A stretch of 64,000 nucleotides of DNA, taken from the NCBI GenBank assembly GCA_037783545.1, contig JBBELK010000052.1, positions 2,046,001-2,110,000 on the forward strand, in the 5' to 3' direction. This stretch comes from Henricia sp. BOLD:AAB3569. Lineage: Eukaryota; Echinodermata; Asteroidea; Spinulosida; Echinasteridae. The notes below the pieces were generated by a model. It saw only the letters and a program-made list of their open reading frames with translations, searched no databases and was not told where the DNA came from. The translations under genes and the position numbers were made by a program. Positions within the stretch are counted from its first letter, which is position 1; each line of letters opens with the position of its first letter. Below, one piece after another: positions 35,665 to 46,844 of this stretch.

Positions 35665-36474
35665 CAATGCTCCTTCGCTGCGCTCATACGCATGAAAAAC
35701 AGTTTCGTTCTATACACAGACTCAAATAACCACACACAGAACATGAAATAAGTTTAACTTATTTTATTGAGACAGCATGGGATCGCGGCTCCAGTACACA
35801 ATGAAACATGCTGAAGAAAACAAAGTATTAATTGTGTGCACCTGGAAAATGATGAAGGCAGGCAGGATCCGGTGAAGAAGTGTCGGTGCCATCTTGCCTT
35901 TTTCGTTTTCGATCTCATTGTGAAAACAAAAAAGGTCTCTTCCTTTGATTTGAAGTTGATCCCAAGAAAAAACCCCAGTTTTAATTCGTGTCCATATATC
36001 ACACCGTTGCCCAGCCCGTTTCGCTATCGACGGCAATGCAGATCTTACGTATCCGTTCGTGTAACTCTCCGGGGCGTCCTGCTAACCGTAGTCGGGGGCC
36101 GGGCCGCACAGGGATCCGATCTCTCCGTTAAAGCCGCAGTGAGTTGTCTATAACTGGTTTGTCAGTTGCCCTGGTCTGGCCAAAATCCTTCGCCTAGAAG
36201 ACTATTTTTAGTTCAATAATGGAAAATCGAGAACCAGAGTTCTTGCAGATAAGTCGAGACTGCAGCGTATACTGGGAATAACGTATGCGTAGTGTATACA
36301 AACATGGAGCAATAGACATTCAGTGAGAGTGCATAAGCCTGAAGTGGCGAAACACGCCAGAATGCCTTCTTAAATGCAAAAGTAGTCAATTGATATGTAA
36401 ATTTCTGGAGGGAAAGGAATGCAAGGGAAGAATGTAAAGGCATTTGATCTATGTACCGAACGAAACTAAATTTT
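35665..36474. mobile_element. 0.8-kb deletion derivative, second copy of the dimer
   Basis: Same first about 140 bases and same last about 187 bases as the 4.6-kb copy, with a different or shortened middle (about 35810-36285). At 36475 the ancestral intron resumes with GTCACTCTCGGCACG, as in unit 2 at 16930. Confidence 0.7.
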
Positions 36475-37662
36475 GTCACTCTCGGCACGTTGGAGTGGAG
36501 AAACTATTGCATGGCTGATGCCATCCTTCCTTTTAAAAGAGCAGGTTGCACAGCACATAGCTGCACTTGTCGCAAAGTTTATCATGATCAAAACTAATAG
36601 TCCATGGGCCAGAGGGGCCCACCGTGCACCCCCCCCCCCTAGAATTGACGAAACAACATTTTTCTAGTAGGTTTGCATCTGTACTTCATTTTAACACTTG
36701 TTAACATTCGATTAGCTGGGACTCACTACTCGAATTTGGATGTTACATGAACCCCCAAGCCCAAGACTTTTGACGGCCAACTTAGGGTTAGGGGAAATTC
36801 AAATACTCTTTGTTCCGTCAAAAATTGCCGTCAAAATGTAGGTCTTGGTGAGCTCTACACAGTGGTATATGACTCATGTCTTTTAATTCAGTACGCAGGT
36901 CAACAGAGGTCAAAAGGTAAATTTTAAAGGGAGTTGCGCAAAATTTGGTAATCCTCGCCATTACACAAAAATTTACACGTACGTGCACCCTCCTAGAAAT
37001 GACGAAACAACATTTTTCTAGTAGGTTTGCATCTGTACTTCATTTTAAGACATGTTAACACGAGATTAACCGAGACTTACTAGTTGATTTTGGATGTTAC
37101 ATGAACCCTAAAGCCCAAGACTTCACGGCCATTTTAGGGTTAGGGGAAATTCAAATATCCATTGTTCTGTCAATAATTGTCGTAGAGATACAAGTTACCC
37201 CTCAAAATGTAGGTATTGGTGAGTTCTACACAGTGGTACATGATTTATGTCTTTTAATTTAGTAAGTAGGTCAACAGAGGTCAAAAGGTCAATTTTAAAG
37301 GGAGTTTCGCTAAATTTGGTAATCCTCGCCATTCAACAAACGTGTAAATTAATAAAGTTTTACTACCTTATTTATACATGATATTATTCTGTCTCAACGT
37401 ATTTTATTCGCCATATAAATACAGGTTAATTTGATTATAGTGGTAGAAAGGCTTTCTGCCACAACGTGGGAAATAGGTGGGTCAATATAACACCAAAAAT
37501 ACCCCAACATAAAAAAAAATCATTGTCGAAGGGGTGGAGACAATGACTTCTCTAATATAACTACTGATGTCAAATATAGCTAATTTTATTATTCATTAAT
37601 GTATATAACATGATACTGTGGCAAGACTGCCTGCACCAGCCACCATATGAGCCGCTAAGGCA

Positions 37663-37695
<33 letters not shown>
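37663..37695 (+). repeat. Poly-G run (33 bases) in the left arm
   Basis: Thirty-three consecutive G, then T and six more G. The right arm has at the same place (about 39810-39820) ordinary sequence with only short C runs, so the run expanded after the arms formed. It could form quadruplex structures or be an assembly artefact. Confidence 0.85.
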
Positions 37696-37696
<1 letters not shown>

Positions 37697-37824
37697 GGGG
37701 GGCACTCTGCCAAAATTGCCTCCCTGACAACCTGCACTTCTAGGGCTGTTTTTAAGACATGGGATTCAAAAAGTCTGCTCAGGCACATGCAGGTTTAATC
37801 AGGATAAAAAACCTAACAAACTTG

Positions 37825-39692
37825 GCCATTCCGGCCCAGCCTGAAGTCATCAAGCCCCAGCCCAATGCCCTCCCAGCAAAAACATGAAGTCCAAAAGCCC
37901 AGCCTGAAGCCCCAAAGCCCAGCCTGAAGCCACCACAGCCCAACACGAAGCCATCCCGACCCAGCCCAAAGCTACCCCCGGCCCAGCCCAAAGCCCTCTG
38001 GTATTGATTTGGGCTGGGCCGGGTTGGCTTCGGGCTGGGCTGGGATGGCATAGGGCTGGGGTTTTGGGGTTTGGGCTGAGCTGGGAGGGCATTAGGCTTG
38101 GCTGAGATGGCTTCGGGCTTGGCTGGAATGGCTTCAGATTGGGCCGGGATGGCTTCAGACTGGGCCGGGATCTTCGGGCTGGGCTGGCATGGTTTCGGGC
38201 TAGACAGGGATGGCTTCGGGCTGGGTTGGGATGGCTTATAGCTGGGCTGGGATGGCGTCGGGCTGGGGTTTTGGGGTTTGGGCGTAGCTGGGAGGGCATT
38301 GGGCTTGGCTGGGATGGCTTCGGGCTAGACAGGGATGGCTTCGGGCTGGGTTGGGATGGTTTAGAGCTAGGCTGGGATGGCTTCGGGCTGGGGTTTTGGG
38401 GTTTGGGCGTAGCTGGGAGGACATTGGGCTTGGATGGGATGGCTTCGAGCTGGGCCAGGATGGCTTCAGGTTGGGCCGGGATGTCTTCAGACTGGGCTGG
38501 GATGGCCTCGGGCTGGGCTGGGATGGCCTCGGGCTGCGCTGGGAGGGCCACGGGCTGGGCTGGGATGGCCACGGGCTGGGCTGGGATGGCCTCGGGCTGG
38601 GCTGGGATGGCCTCGGGCTGCGCTGGGAGGGCCACGGGCTGGGCTGGGATGGCCACGGGCTGGGCTGGGATGGCCTCGGGCTGGGCTGGGAGGGCCAAGG
38701 GCTGGGCTGGGAGATCCTCGGGCTGGGCTAGAATTGCTTAAGTTGGGCCGGGATGGCTTCGGGCTGGGGTTTGGGGGTTTGAGCTAAGCTGGGAGGGTAT
38801 TGGGCTTGGCTGGGAGGGCATTGGGCTTGGCTGAGATGGCTTCAGGCTGGGCTAGAATGGCTTCCCTTGGGCCGGGATGGCTTCAGACTGGGCCAGGATG
38901 GTTTCGGGCTGAGGTTTTGGGGTTGGGACGAGCTGGGAGAGCGTTGAGCTTGACTGAGATGTCTTTGGGCTGGGCCAGTATGGCTTCAGATTGGGCCTGG
39001 ATGGCTTGAGGTTGGGCCGGGATGGCTTCAGACTGGGCTGGGATGGCTTCGGGCTGGGTCAGGATGGCTTCAGGCTGGGCCGGGATGGCTTCGGGCTTGG
39101 CTGGTATGGTTTCTAGCTAGACAGGGATGGCTTCGGGCTGGGTTGGGATGGCTTATAGCTGGGCTTGGATGGCGTCGGGCTGGGGTTTTGGGGTTTGAGC
39201 GTAGCTGGGAGGGCATTGGGCTTGGCTGGGATGGTTTCGGGCTGGGCTAGGATGGCTTAGAGCTGGGCTGGGATGGCTTCGGGCTGGGCCGGGATGGCTT
39301 CGGGCTGGGACGGGATGGCTTCGGGCTGGGACGGGATGGCTTCGGGCTGGGACGGGATGGCTTCGGGCTGGGACGGGATGGCTTCGGGCTGGGACGGGAT
39401 GGCTTCGGGCTGGGACGGGATGGCTTAAGGCTGGGCCGGGATGGTTTTGGGCTCGGCTAGTATGGCTTCGGGCTAAACCGGGATGGTTTCTGGCTGAAAC
39501 GGGATGGCTTTGATGGCTTCAGGCTAGGCTTTGATGGCTTCAGGCTTGCCTGGCATGGCTTCGGGCTGGGCTGGGATGTCTTTAGGCTGGGTTTTCGGGT
39601 TTGGGCATAGCTGGGATGGCATTGAGCTTGGCTGGGATGGCTTCGGGCTGGGCTAGGATGGCTTAGAGCTGGGCTGGGATGGCTTCATGCTG
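37825..39692. repeat. 21-bp minisatellite core
   Basis: Degenerate copies of a 21-bp unit like GGGATGGCTTCGGGCTGGGCT fill about 1.87 kb. From 37850 to about 38005 the units are in the opposite orientation and flip at a hairpin near 38000-38030. A GGGTTTTGGGGTTTGGGC spacer recurs about every 100-200 bases in places. Six near-perfect units lie at about 39290-39425, and an 84-bp four-unit block repeats near 38527-38700. Because 21 is a multiple of three, frames stay open on both strands. Confidence 0.9.
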
Positions 39693-41157
39693 AAGTTTGT
39701 TAGGTTTTTATCCTGATTAAACCTGCATGGGCCTAACCAGACCTTTTGAATCCCATGTCTCAAATACAGCCCTAGAAGTGCAGGTTGTCGGGGAGGCAAT
39801 TCTGGTAGAGTGGCCCACCCTGCCTTAGCAGCTCATATGGTGGGTGGTGCAGCCAGTTTTGCCACAGTATCATGTTATACACATTACTGAACAATAGAAT
39901 TAGCTACATCTGACATCAGCAGTTATATTAGAGAAGTCATTGTCTCCACCCCATCCATGCCTGTAAGGTTTTTTTTATGTTGGGGTATTTTTGGTGCTAT
40001 ATTGACCCACCTATTTAATTCCCACGTTGTGGCAGAAAGCCTTTCTACCACTATAATCAAATTAACCTGTATTTATATGGCGAATAAAATACGTTGAGAC
40101 AGAATAATATCATGTATAAATACGGTAGTAAAACTTTATTAATTTACACGTACAGTTTTGTTGGATGGCGAGGATTACCAAATTTAGCGAAACTCCCTTT
40201 AAAATTGACATTTTGACCTCTGTTGACCTACTTACTAATTTAAAAGACATAAATCATGTACCACTGTGTAGAACTCACCAATACCTACATTTCGAGGGGT
40301 AACTTGTATCTCTACGACAATTTTTGACAGAACAATGGATATTTGAATTTCCCCTAACCCTAAAATGGCCGTCAAGTCTTGGGCTTTAGGGTTCATGTAA
40401 CATCCAAAATCAACTAGTAAGTCTCGGTTAATCTCGTGTTAACATGTCTTAAAATGAAGTACAGATGCAAACCTACTAGAAAAATGTTGTTTCGTCATTT
40501 CTAGGAGGGTGCACGTACGTGTAAATTTTTGTTTAATGGCGAGGATTACCAAATTTTGCGCAACTCCCTTTAAAATTTACCTTTTGACCTCTGTTGACCT
40601 GCGTACTGAATTAAAAGACATGAGTCATATACCACTGTGTAGAGCTCACCAAGACCTACATTTTGACGGCAATTTTTGACGGAACAAAGAGTATTTGAAT
40701 TTCCCCTAACCCTAAGTTGGCCGTCAAAAGTCTTGGGCTTGAGGGTTCATGTAACATCCAAATTCGAGTAGTGAGTCCCAGCTAATCGAATGTTAACAAG
40801 TGTTAAAATGAAGTACAGATGCAAACCTACTAGAAAAATGTTGTTTCGTCAATTGTAGGGGGTGGGGGGGGTGCACGGTGGGCCCCTCTGGCCCATGGAC
40901 TATAATTATGTTGCTGACGTTAAAAACGAGTGTCCTAGATTCCCATCAAGGATAATTTAAGAGTAGCATTTTTCTTGATTAATTTCGCTGATAATTTCAA
41001 ACACGTGTTTGCTTTCTATGATGATAAAAAAGCGGACAATTGAAGGATGATCCCAAAATGCATTCAAATTTGCGCTAAAACGAATGCAGTAAAACCTATA
41101 TTTAAACAGAACTGGAAAGTCAACATAATCTTTTTTACTGTGCGATTTTGTCTGCAG

Positions 41158-42000
41158 ATGGGCATCGTGTTGCCAATCGTCCTAGCAATCATGAACTTCC
41201 TGTTCAACTCTGCCCATCTCCAAGCTGCTACTACTGGGCCGTCTACTGCTACCAGTGATGACAGGGCAGACCCCGTTTGCCAGACATGCTGCACAGGTCA
41301 GGCTGCAGTACCAGGCATTCCCGGCATGCCTGGCCAGCCGGGTCCATACGGACCGAAAGGAGATGTGGGTCTACCAGGTCAAAAGGGAGACATGGGACGT
41401 GGAGAGAAGGGTGACACGGGTGAGCCGGGAGCACGTGGGAATCCTGGGCCTAAAGGAGACGATGGGGTAGGTCAGCCCGGTAAGATGGGTCCGCGTGGGC
41501 CACCGGGAGTAGTTGGACCAGCTGGGGAACCTGGTGTCAAGGGTCAAAAGGGGGAACCAGGGGAGACTCCAATCGACTCCCATAGTCCTGTAGCTTTTAC
41601 AGTTGTGAGGACATCTCTAACGGCAGTGTCATCGTCTCACACAACTCGTTTAACCTTCGAGGAAGCCACCACGCGTTTGCCAGGTACTGATTTTGACCTT
41701 GAAACTGGTACATTTACGTGTAATGTGCCAGGCGTCTACGTGTTTATGTTCTCCTGCACCAGATACTCTGGTCAAAGCATCTACATCCACCTCTATAAGA
41801 ATGACGATAGGATCGTGTCCGGTCTCAGCTCGTCCGATGACCCGTACGACCAGGTATCAGTGAGCGCGGTGCTTACCCTGCAGCAGGGAGACAGGGTGTA
41901 TTTGGGCTTTTACGGCAGGGCGTACAGTGAGTCATCGTCTAGATTCACTGCCTTCAGCGGATTTCTTCTCTCAAGGAATAATCCCGAGGCTCTAACTTAG
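41158..42000 (+). CDS. Secreted collagen-like C1q-domain protein 3 (intact)
   Basis: A 280-residue protein with a signal peptide (1-23), a Thr/Ser linker and CxxCC at 41-45. Gly-X-Y runs from 53 to 135, with single-residue breaks at GRG (80-82) and GVG (103-105). The gC1q domain is about 141-280, with LTFEEA, FTCNVPG at 186-192, GVYVFMF at 192-198 and FSGFLLS at 266-272. The pattern fits the C-terminal half of the C1q signature; the N/D expected earlier in it is not at its place. An extra Cys at 200 is not in the other copies. The frame is open 37 codons further upstream, but that part is intron with the acceptor TCTGCAG in it. Role: secreted trimeric recognition protein, by family; ligand unknown. 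Confidence 0.9.
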   Translation: MGIVLPIVLAIMNFLFNSAHLQAATTGPSTATSDDRADPVCQTCCTGQAAVPGIPGMPGQPGPYGPKGDVGLPGQKGDMGRGEKGDTGEPGARGNPGPKGDDGVGQPGKMGPRGPPGVVGPAGEPGVKGQKGEPGETPIDSHSPVAFTVVRTSLTAVSSSHTTRLTFEEATTRLPGTDFDLETGTFTCNVPGVYVFMFSCTRYSGQSIYIHLYKNDDRIVSGLSSSDDPYDQVSVSAVLTLQQGDRVYLGFYGRAYSESSSRFTAFSGFLLSRNNPEALT

Positions 42001-42795
42001 ACTGGGGCCATATGTTTAACATAATCTAACCTTGGAAAAATGTTTCAAATGTATCAATCAGTTTTATTGAATGAGGTGGCACCATGCCAATTATAATGTT
42101 AATTAGTGAGACTCGTCTACAAGTAACCGCTCGTTCACTTTTTTAATATCTTTCTTGATTTTTGTTTGTTATTGAATTGTTTAATTAATATACATGTATA
42201 ATTGTTTGTGGTCTATCACACGCTTTAATTGCTGATTTAACAATATATTGTAAGCGTATAATCCGTAAATCTTATAGTGTACATCCTCCGAACGACATTG
42301 TCCATTGGTAAAATTACTGTCACGCTCCTAGAAAAAGAATGCTCTGTTACGTCCCCTATTATGGTAAATAATGTATAGTAGTAGCGTTGGTATGTCCGCA
42401 CTAGCTCGGCGCGCTCGGTGATTGGTTGCTATTTGAAGCCTACAGTGGAGTAAATAAAAACGTCGCTGGAAATTTCAGTAGGAAGGGATAGTCTTGAAGA
42501 ACAAAACTGGAAAGTATAGAAATTGTTTCTTTTCAGCATAACATGACCAAATTAATTAAATCACATCCAAATGACTCATCAGCCGACTAACTTCAAACAG
42601 TTGCTCGTATTTCCTGAGGGGATTGTATTAAACGGCGCTTAGCAGAGTGGAAATACACTGACATCTCAGGATGGTAAACAATAAAATTTAAGAAATGAGT
42701 GTAAGGAAAAAAGTATTTTCAACTTGTGTGAGTGTAATTTTTAAGTTTGCTTATACATGGAAATATTCCCGATTGCATGCTTAAAAACCCATATC

Positions 42796-43251
42796 TTATC
42801 GTGGTAAGTCAAACCCAGTATGTTCTTTCAAACATGAACAGGTTGCTGAAGTGCTGATACCGTGGCCCTTTCCCTCAAGCATCTCCATCAGGGTCGACAG
42901 TGCTGCAGTGTTGTTGATATCCTCCCCATTATTTGATGCTTCGAGTACGTTCGCTGCACTCATGTTGCTGCGATGATACGTTGGTTTTTGGGTCTTGAGT
43001 GTCCTAGTGGTCCAGCTATGGACACAGTCGGAGACACTGGAAAACCATAATCCTGGGATCTTATAAGTGCGTTACACAAAACACTGAACCAACGGCTTTA
43101 CATCCCTTCCGAAGGAAGGAACAAGTGTGATTAGGTGCATTGCTCAGGATACAGGTACATGTACCACAGCCGGGTATCGAACCCGCAATCCCACGTTTTC
43201 AACCGAGTATTGCGAGTCAGTATAACCTAAACCGCTCGGCCACGGTACCCC
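42796..43251 (-). mobile_element. tRNA-derived SINE in the 3' flank of gene 3
   Basis: Read on the minus strand, it starts with a tRNA-Ser/Leu-like head (GGGGTACCGTGGCCGAGCGG, long variable arm, GGGTTCGATACCCGG). A core follows with CCTTCGGAAGGGATGTAAAGC and TGTGTAACGCACTTATAAGA, typical of SINE families in marine invertebrates. It replaces about 480 bases of flank present in unit 1 (10660-11145). Confidence 0.8.
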
Positions 43252-44318
43252 ACGTATCTATTACTATATGATTTTTCTTCATGAGAAACATCCTGTCGCT
43301 AATTTGACATAGTTATATGCAGACTTTGACCTTTATACATGTATGTAATGTTTGCGAATTTAGTATATTCACGACTAATTGTGGCTGCTTTCTTGCTAAT
43401 AAATATTACTCTACTAAAGCAATACATTCAAAGATTCTGGTCTTGAATCAAATGCTTGATATTCATGTTTGTACCTAGGCTTGCAGCTACATTGGTAAAT
43501 CGCTGTTGGTGGTAACAATTGGCGCTCAGTTCCACCAGCCGTCACTGAAAAGAAAATTCGGCCTTTCCAGCTGCACTGATGTCAAGGGGAAATACCTCTG
43601 CACATTTTAAAAGTTGTTTTGTTTACTACAAAAGCAGAAGAAAACATGGGATGAGCAAAAAATCCAATCGACTGTATCAGGATTCGAGCCCGAGACCTTT
43701 GGCAAATCGGGCCAGCTAAGTTATGAGGCACAGTATATACTTTCCTTCCTCAGGTTTTCCTTAATAACCCAACTTTGTTTTTTTGGTGATGGATGATTGC
43801 GCAACTGAGCCAAGTAATAAACGCAATATATCATACGGTGCATAATCACCATGGAAATGAAAGAAAACAAAGAAACATGGCCCGACAGAAAAATCACACG
43901 GTCCTCATTGGGATTCGAACCCGAAACCTCCGCCAAACTACATGGCAGTTGTTGTACTAGCTCAGTTTGGAACGCAGTTGCACACTCTCAGGTTTTCTCA
44001 CAGAACCAAATCACAACAAAGAATTGAAGTCATACATGTGTTCAATGTCTGTAAATTCGTAAAGATATGCTTAGAATGCACCACGGGGCATTTGGAGTTT
44101 CCAACCCCACGCTGTAATGCCTTCTCGCAGTGTGGTCATGAACCTCAATTAATTCACCCCGGCGGTTCCTGGGTCATAATCCCTGAACATAATCACTTAA
44201 TCATTACTTAATAATTGGGAGGGGTAGTTATTTCTCTGTAGGGCTTGTTAAGCTCACGTGGTAGCCAATCCCAATCAGTGAGAAACAACTGCACTACTGT
44301 GTTTGGAGACCACCAGTT

Positions 44319-44388
44319 GGCTGCATAGCTCATGGTAGGGCGTCTGCACGTTAAGCAGAAGGTCTGTGGTTCGAATCCCGGTGGAGCC
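44319..44388 (+). repeat. tRNA-like sequence (Asn-GTT-like loop)
   Basis: Seventy bases with a 7-bp acceptor stem (GGCTGCA/TGGAGCC, one mismatch), a five-pair anticodon stem TCTGC/GCAGA around ACGTTAA and a B box GGTTCGAATCC. The T stem pairs poorly and the base before the anticodon is C, not T, so it is more likely a SINE head or pseudogene than a working tRNA. It lies in a stretch (about 44150-44460) that other units lack. Confidence 0.55.
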
Positions 44389-46674
44389 AAGTTGCTTTTC
44401 ACTGCATCCAGATTTCCCAAACTCATCATGGACATTTGTCCACATTTGTATTAAATATAAAATTCAGAATCAAGACACACTGCATTGCGACATGAACAAC
44501 CAAGCCCAGCAAACCACCGTATGTCACTAAAGCCAGAGGCACTGGGGAAATCTTTTTTTATTTAAACGTGACAACGAAAGCAGACAAAGTCAATCCAACC
44601 TCGGTACAACGTTATTCAGCAGTCTTTGCTCAGTTAATTTTAGGGGTGCAATGTGGTAAATTGTGGGAAACAAAACCCTATAATAATTCATGTACATGTA
44701 AAATGAGATAGTTTAAGGGGCCGTCCAGAGTTGCCAACATTTTCACAGTTCTATATGGAGCATTACTTTTCAAGAACACCTCCCCTCTCGAAATACTAAT
44801 TATCAACATTTTTCTGCCGGTACCACAATTGTCAACATTATAAAGTGCGTGTCGTACGCAGCCCTCAACCTCTTCCCCCTTCCCACTCCTTGTAGAATTG
44901 TGAAAATGTTGATAACTTTTTGACGGCCTCTACGCATGTTTAATATAATCAACAAATCAACAAAGCTAGAATCCCCCCTTCCACATTTTTTTAGTTTTTC
45001 TGTTTATCATGGAGGTGTATGTGTCTGCAACACCATCACAACTTGTTTTTCACAAAAAATCGACAGGCTTTTGCTTAAAACGTAAAGCAGTTCCGACCCT
45101 CTTCACCCGAAATTATGAAACGCTCGAGGTCACTTGGCTTGTTTATCAACAGGGTTTTGACGTCATCCTGAGAAACATACAAAACGGTATGTGCAGTATT
45201 GAATGGAAAATACACGATGTTAATGTTTATCATGCCTGTTTTGTCCTTGTAATTCAAAATACAAACGTGAAAAACACTTCATGTAATATGACAACAATCT
45301 ACTATTACCTGTTTTGTAAAAAAAACGATGAAATTGTGGCTCACAATGAAGCTCTTTTGAAGTAAATACTGGTGCATTGCGACGGGTGGTTTTGTCACGG
45401 AACGAACGGCATTCACAGCGGTCTGTGTACGGTCCCCTGCGGGCGTAGTTCCCACGTGTTTGAACATCGGCAGTACAAGTTATAGAATGAGCGACTCAAT
45501 TTTCTCTCTCTTGGTAATAGAAAAGAAAATCTTTCTGCTCTTTTTTTTCATAGTGTCTGGTAAAACATACAACCACGCAGCTACTGGGCATATCTCTGGC
45601 TTTTTGGACCAACAAAATTCTTCAAAAAACACTATCTAACAGAGACGGGTTTCCAAGTTTTTTGCATGTAAACGTATGGAGCTAACAATCCTGTTGACTT
45701 CTCTTTCTCAGGATTGCGTCACGGGGTCACGCACATATCATGAATACCTAATGAGCGTTTCAGAAATCGCGAAAATCTCATTTTCGAAAAGCGACTTTTG
45801 CTTGCAATTTATCCACTTAAAACCGACAATTAAAAAATAATAAAAATCCACGTCGGCAAGAGGGATGTTCGGACTATCGAAAAAGGCCTAAATGCTGGAT
45901 TTTCGTCAAGGGGGATTCTTCCTCTTTAAAACGTTTGGTTCAGATTTGTATACGCACATCTGTATGTTTATCAAGCCACCCTAACAGTTATTAGGAGGTC
46001 GAGAAAAAGGTGTGAACGGAGGGAGGTTGGTAACTCCGGATTTGGCAAGATTCACACTTGGTAAAAGTGTGCTATCATCAGAAATTGTATTTTCTTATTA
46101 AAAAAACAAACGAAAACAAACAAACAAACAAACACCATTACAACCCAACAAACAAACAAAAAAACAAAATAATACAGAAATAATTTACTAGTTACTAAGT
46201 GATCACCACATAACTTGAATGTTAAGCACTTTAGTAGCATCTGTCTCATGTCCTATTTCCACCAAATTTTATTGCAATCCCCACAATAATTTCAGAGTTG
46301 TCATGATAATCAACTTTTCCCACTCTAAAGGCGAAATCCAAGATATTTAATTTCACAAACACGCCACAATAGACCGTTCCACTTACACAATGCCTGTACA
46401 TGTGTAATAAAGTCTTATTAAAAGGCAAAATGTGGGAATGCAATTATTAACAGGATGTGCAAAAATCCTGAGCCTAGGAAGTGACCTATATCTCAATACA
46501 TCCTTTTAACTTTGTGAAGTGACTTTCAGTGATCACCACGTAGTCCACTGATTGTGCATGCACACTAATGCTGGAAGTCACAGTGATACATGGGCGGGGA
46601 TAATAAATGAATCCGCTATTCCCCCTCCCGGTGACTGCTTGTCAGTGACACTCACTGACAGTGATTATGGTGGA

Positions 46675-46762
46675 CCAATCAAAGCAGTTAGCGGGTTTCG
46701 GTAGTCACTGCTCAGGATATTCGGGGATTGAATAAAATATAGGAGCGCTGACATCAGATATC
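46675..46762 (+). promoter_or_regulatory. Core promoter of C1q-like copy 4
   Basis: CCAAT at 46675-46679, AATAAAAT at 46731-46738 and the initiator A at 46763 keep the family spacing. Upstream, the E-box has changed to CACGTA and about 50 bases have been inserted before the CCCGGTGACTG block, so distal control may differ from the other copies. Confidence 0.65.
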
Positions 46763-46844
46763 AGTCTAATAGGAAACTTCAAACTGCCAAGTGCTTCCTG
46801 AGTCAAGAACATTCAAGGCAACAGTTCACCACTGACTTGTCAAG
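46763..46844 (+). other. Non-coding first exon of C1q-like copy 4
   Basis: Proposed 82-nt exon ending CAAG before GTATGT at 46845. It is nearly identical to the other first exons and has no ATG. Confidence 0.6.

Larger units (their letters stand above)
36598..40902. mobile_element. 4.3-kb element with about 1.2-kb inverted arms and TAA duplication
   Basis: It begins TAGTCCATGGGCCAGAGGGG and ends with the reverse complement, flanked by TAA on both sides (36595-36597 and 40903-40905); unit 2 has the empty site. The left arm (36598 to about 37824) and right arm (about 39693-40902) are inverted copies for most of their length. A 3-bp TAA target suits PIF/Harbinger-type elements, but no transposase is present, so it is non-autonomous. 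The core is a 21-bp minisatellite. Confidence 0.88.
22725..41157 (+). other. Intron 1 of C1q-like gene 3
   Basis: From 22725 to 27059 it follows unit 2 closely: Tigger-like remnant at about 23300-23480, tRNA-like modules at 23854-24318, MITE at 25550-25833 and pyrimidine tract at about 25445-26282. It is then broken by insertions at 27060-30870, 31021-36474 and 36598-40902. The ancestral pieces left between them are 30871-31020 and 36475-36597. From 40906 it rejoins the common intron and ends TCTGCAG. Confidence 0.65.
21028..43941 (+). repeat. Tandem unit 3 (intact C1q-like gene 3, three large insertions)
   Basis: The full 5' flank (21028-22555) includes a C-rich simple repeat at about 21338-21372. 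Promoter and exon 1 are at 22555-22724. The intron is swollen from about 5 to 18.4 kb by three large insertions, and the coding exon is at 41158-42000. The 3' flank lacks both MITEs present in units 1, 2 and 4. It carries a minus-strand SINE at about 42796-43251 and tRNA-like modules near 43678-43733 and from 43903. Without the insertions the spacing to unit 4 would be about 10.5 kb. Confidence 0.85.

Noticed and set aside
31021-36474. LTR retrotransposon suggested by repeated ends
   Set aside because: The repeated starts and the repeated ends are different sequences, so they are not LTRs. No TG...CA edges, primer site or polymerase frame was found.
31021-36474. Helitron, because the end contains CTAA and the start is near TC
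   Set aside because: No clear 3' hairpin before the CTAA, no A/T insertion rule that fits all three joints, and a subterminal inverted AGTTTCGTTC. Left unclassified.
37850-38741. Long repetitive frames on both strands of the minisatellite (282 codons minus, 200 plus)
   Set aside because: The 21-bp repeat keeps every frame free of stops. Frames are open in several phases on both strands, with no start context, promoter or domain, and they lie in a transposon core.
41047-41157. 37-codon N-terminal extension of the gene 3 frame (also in copies 2 and 5)
   Set aside because: It contains the splice acceptor, would place a charged segment before the signal peptide, and is not kept in copies 1 and 4.
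44319-44388. Functional tRNA-Asn gene
   Set aside because: Poor T stem and a C at the base before the anticodon. More likely a SINE head or pseudogene.
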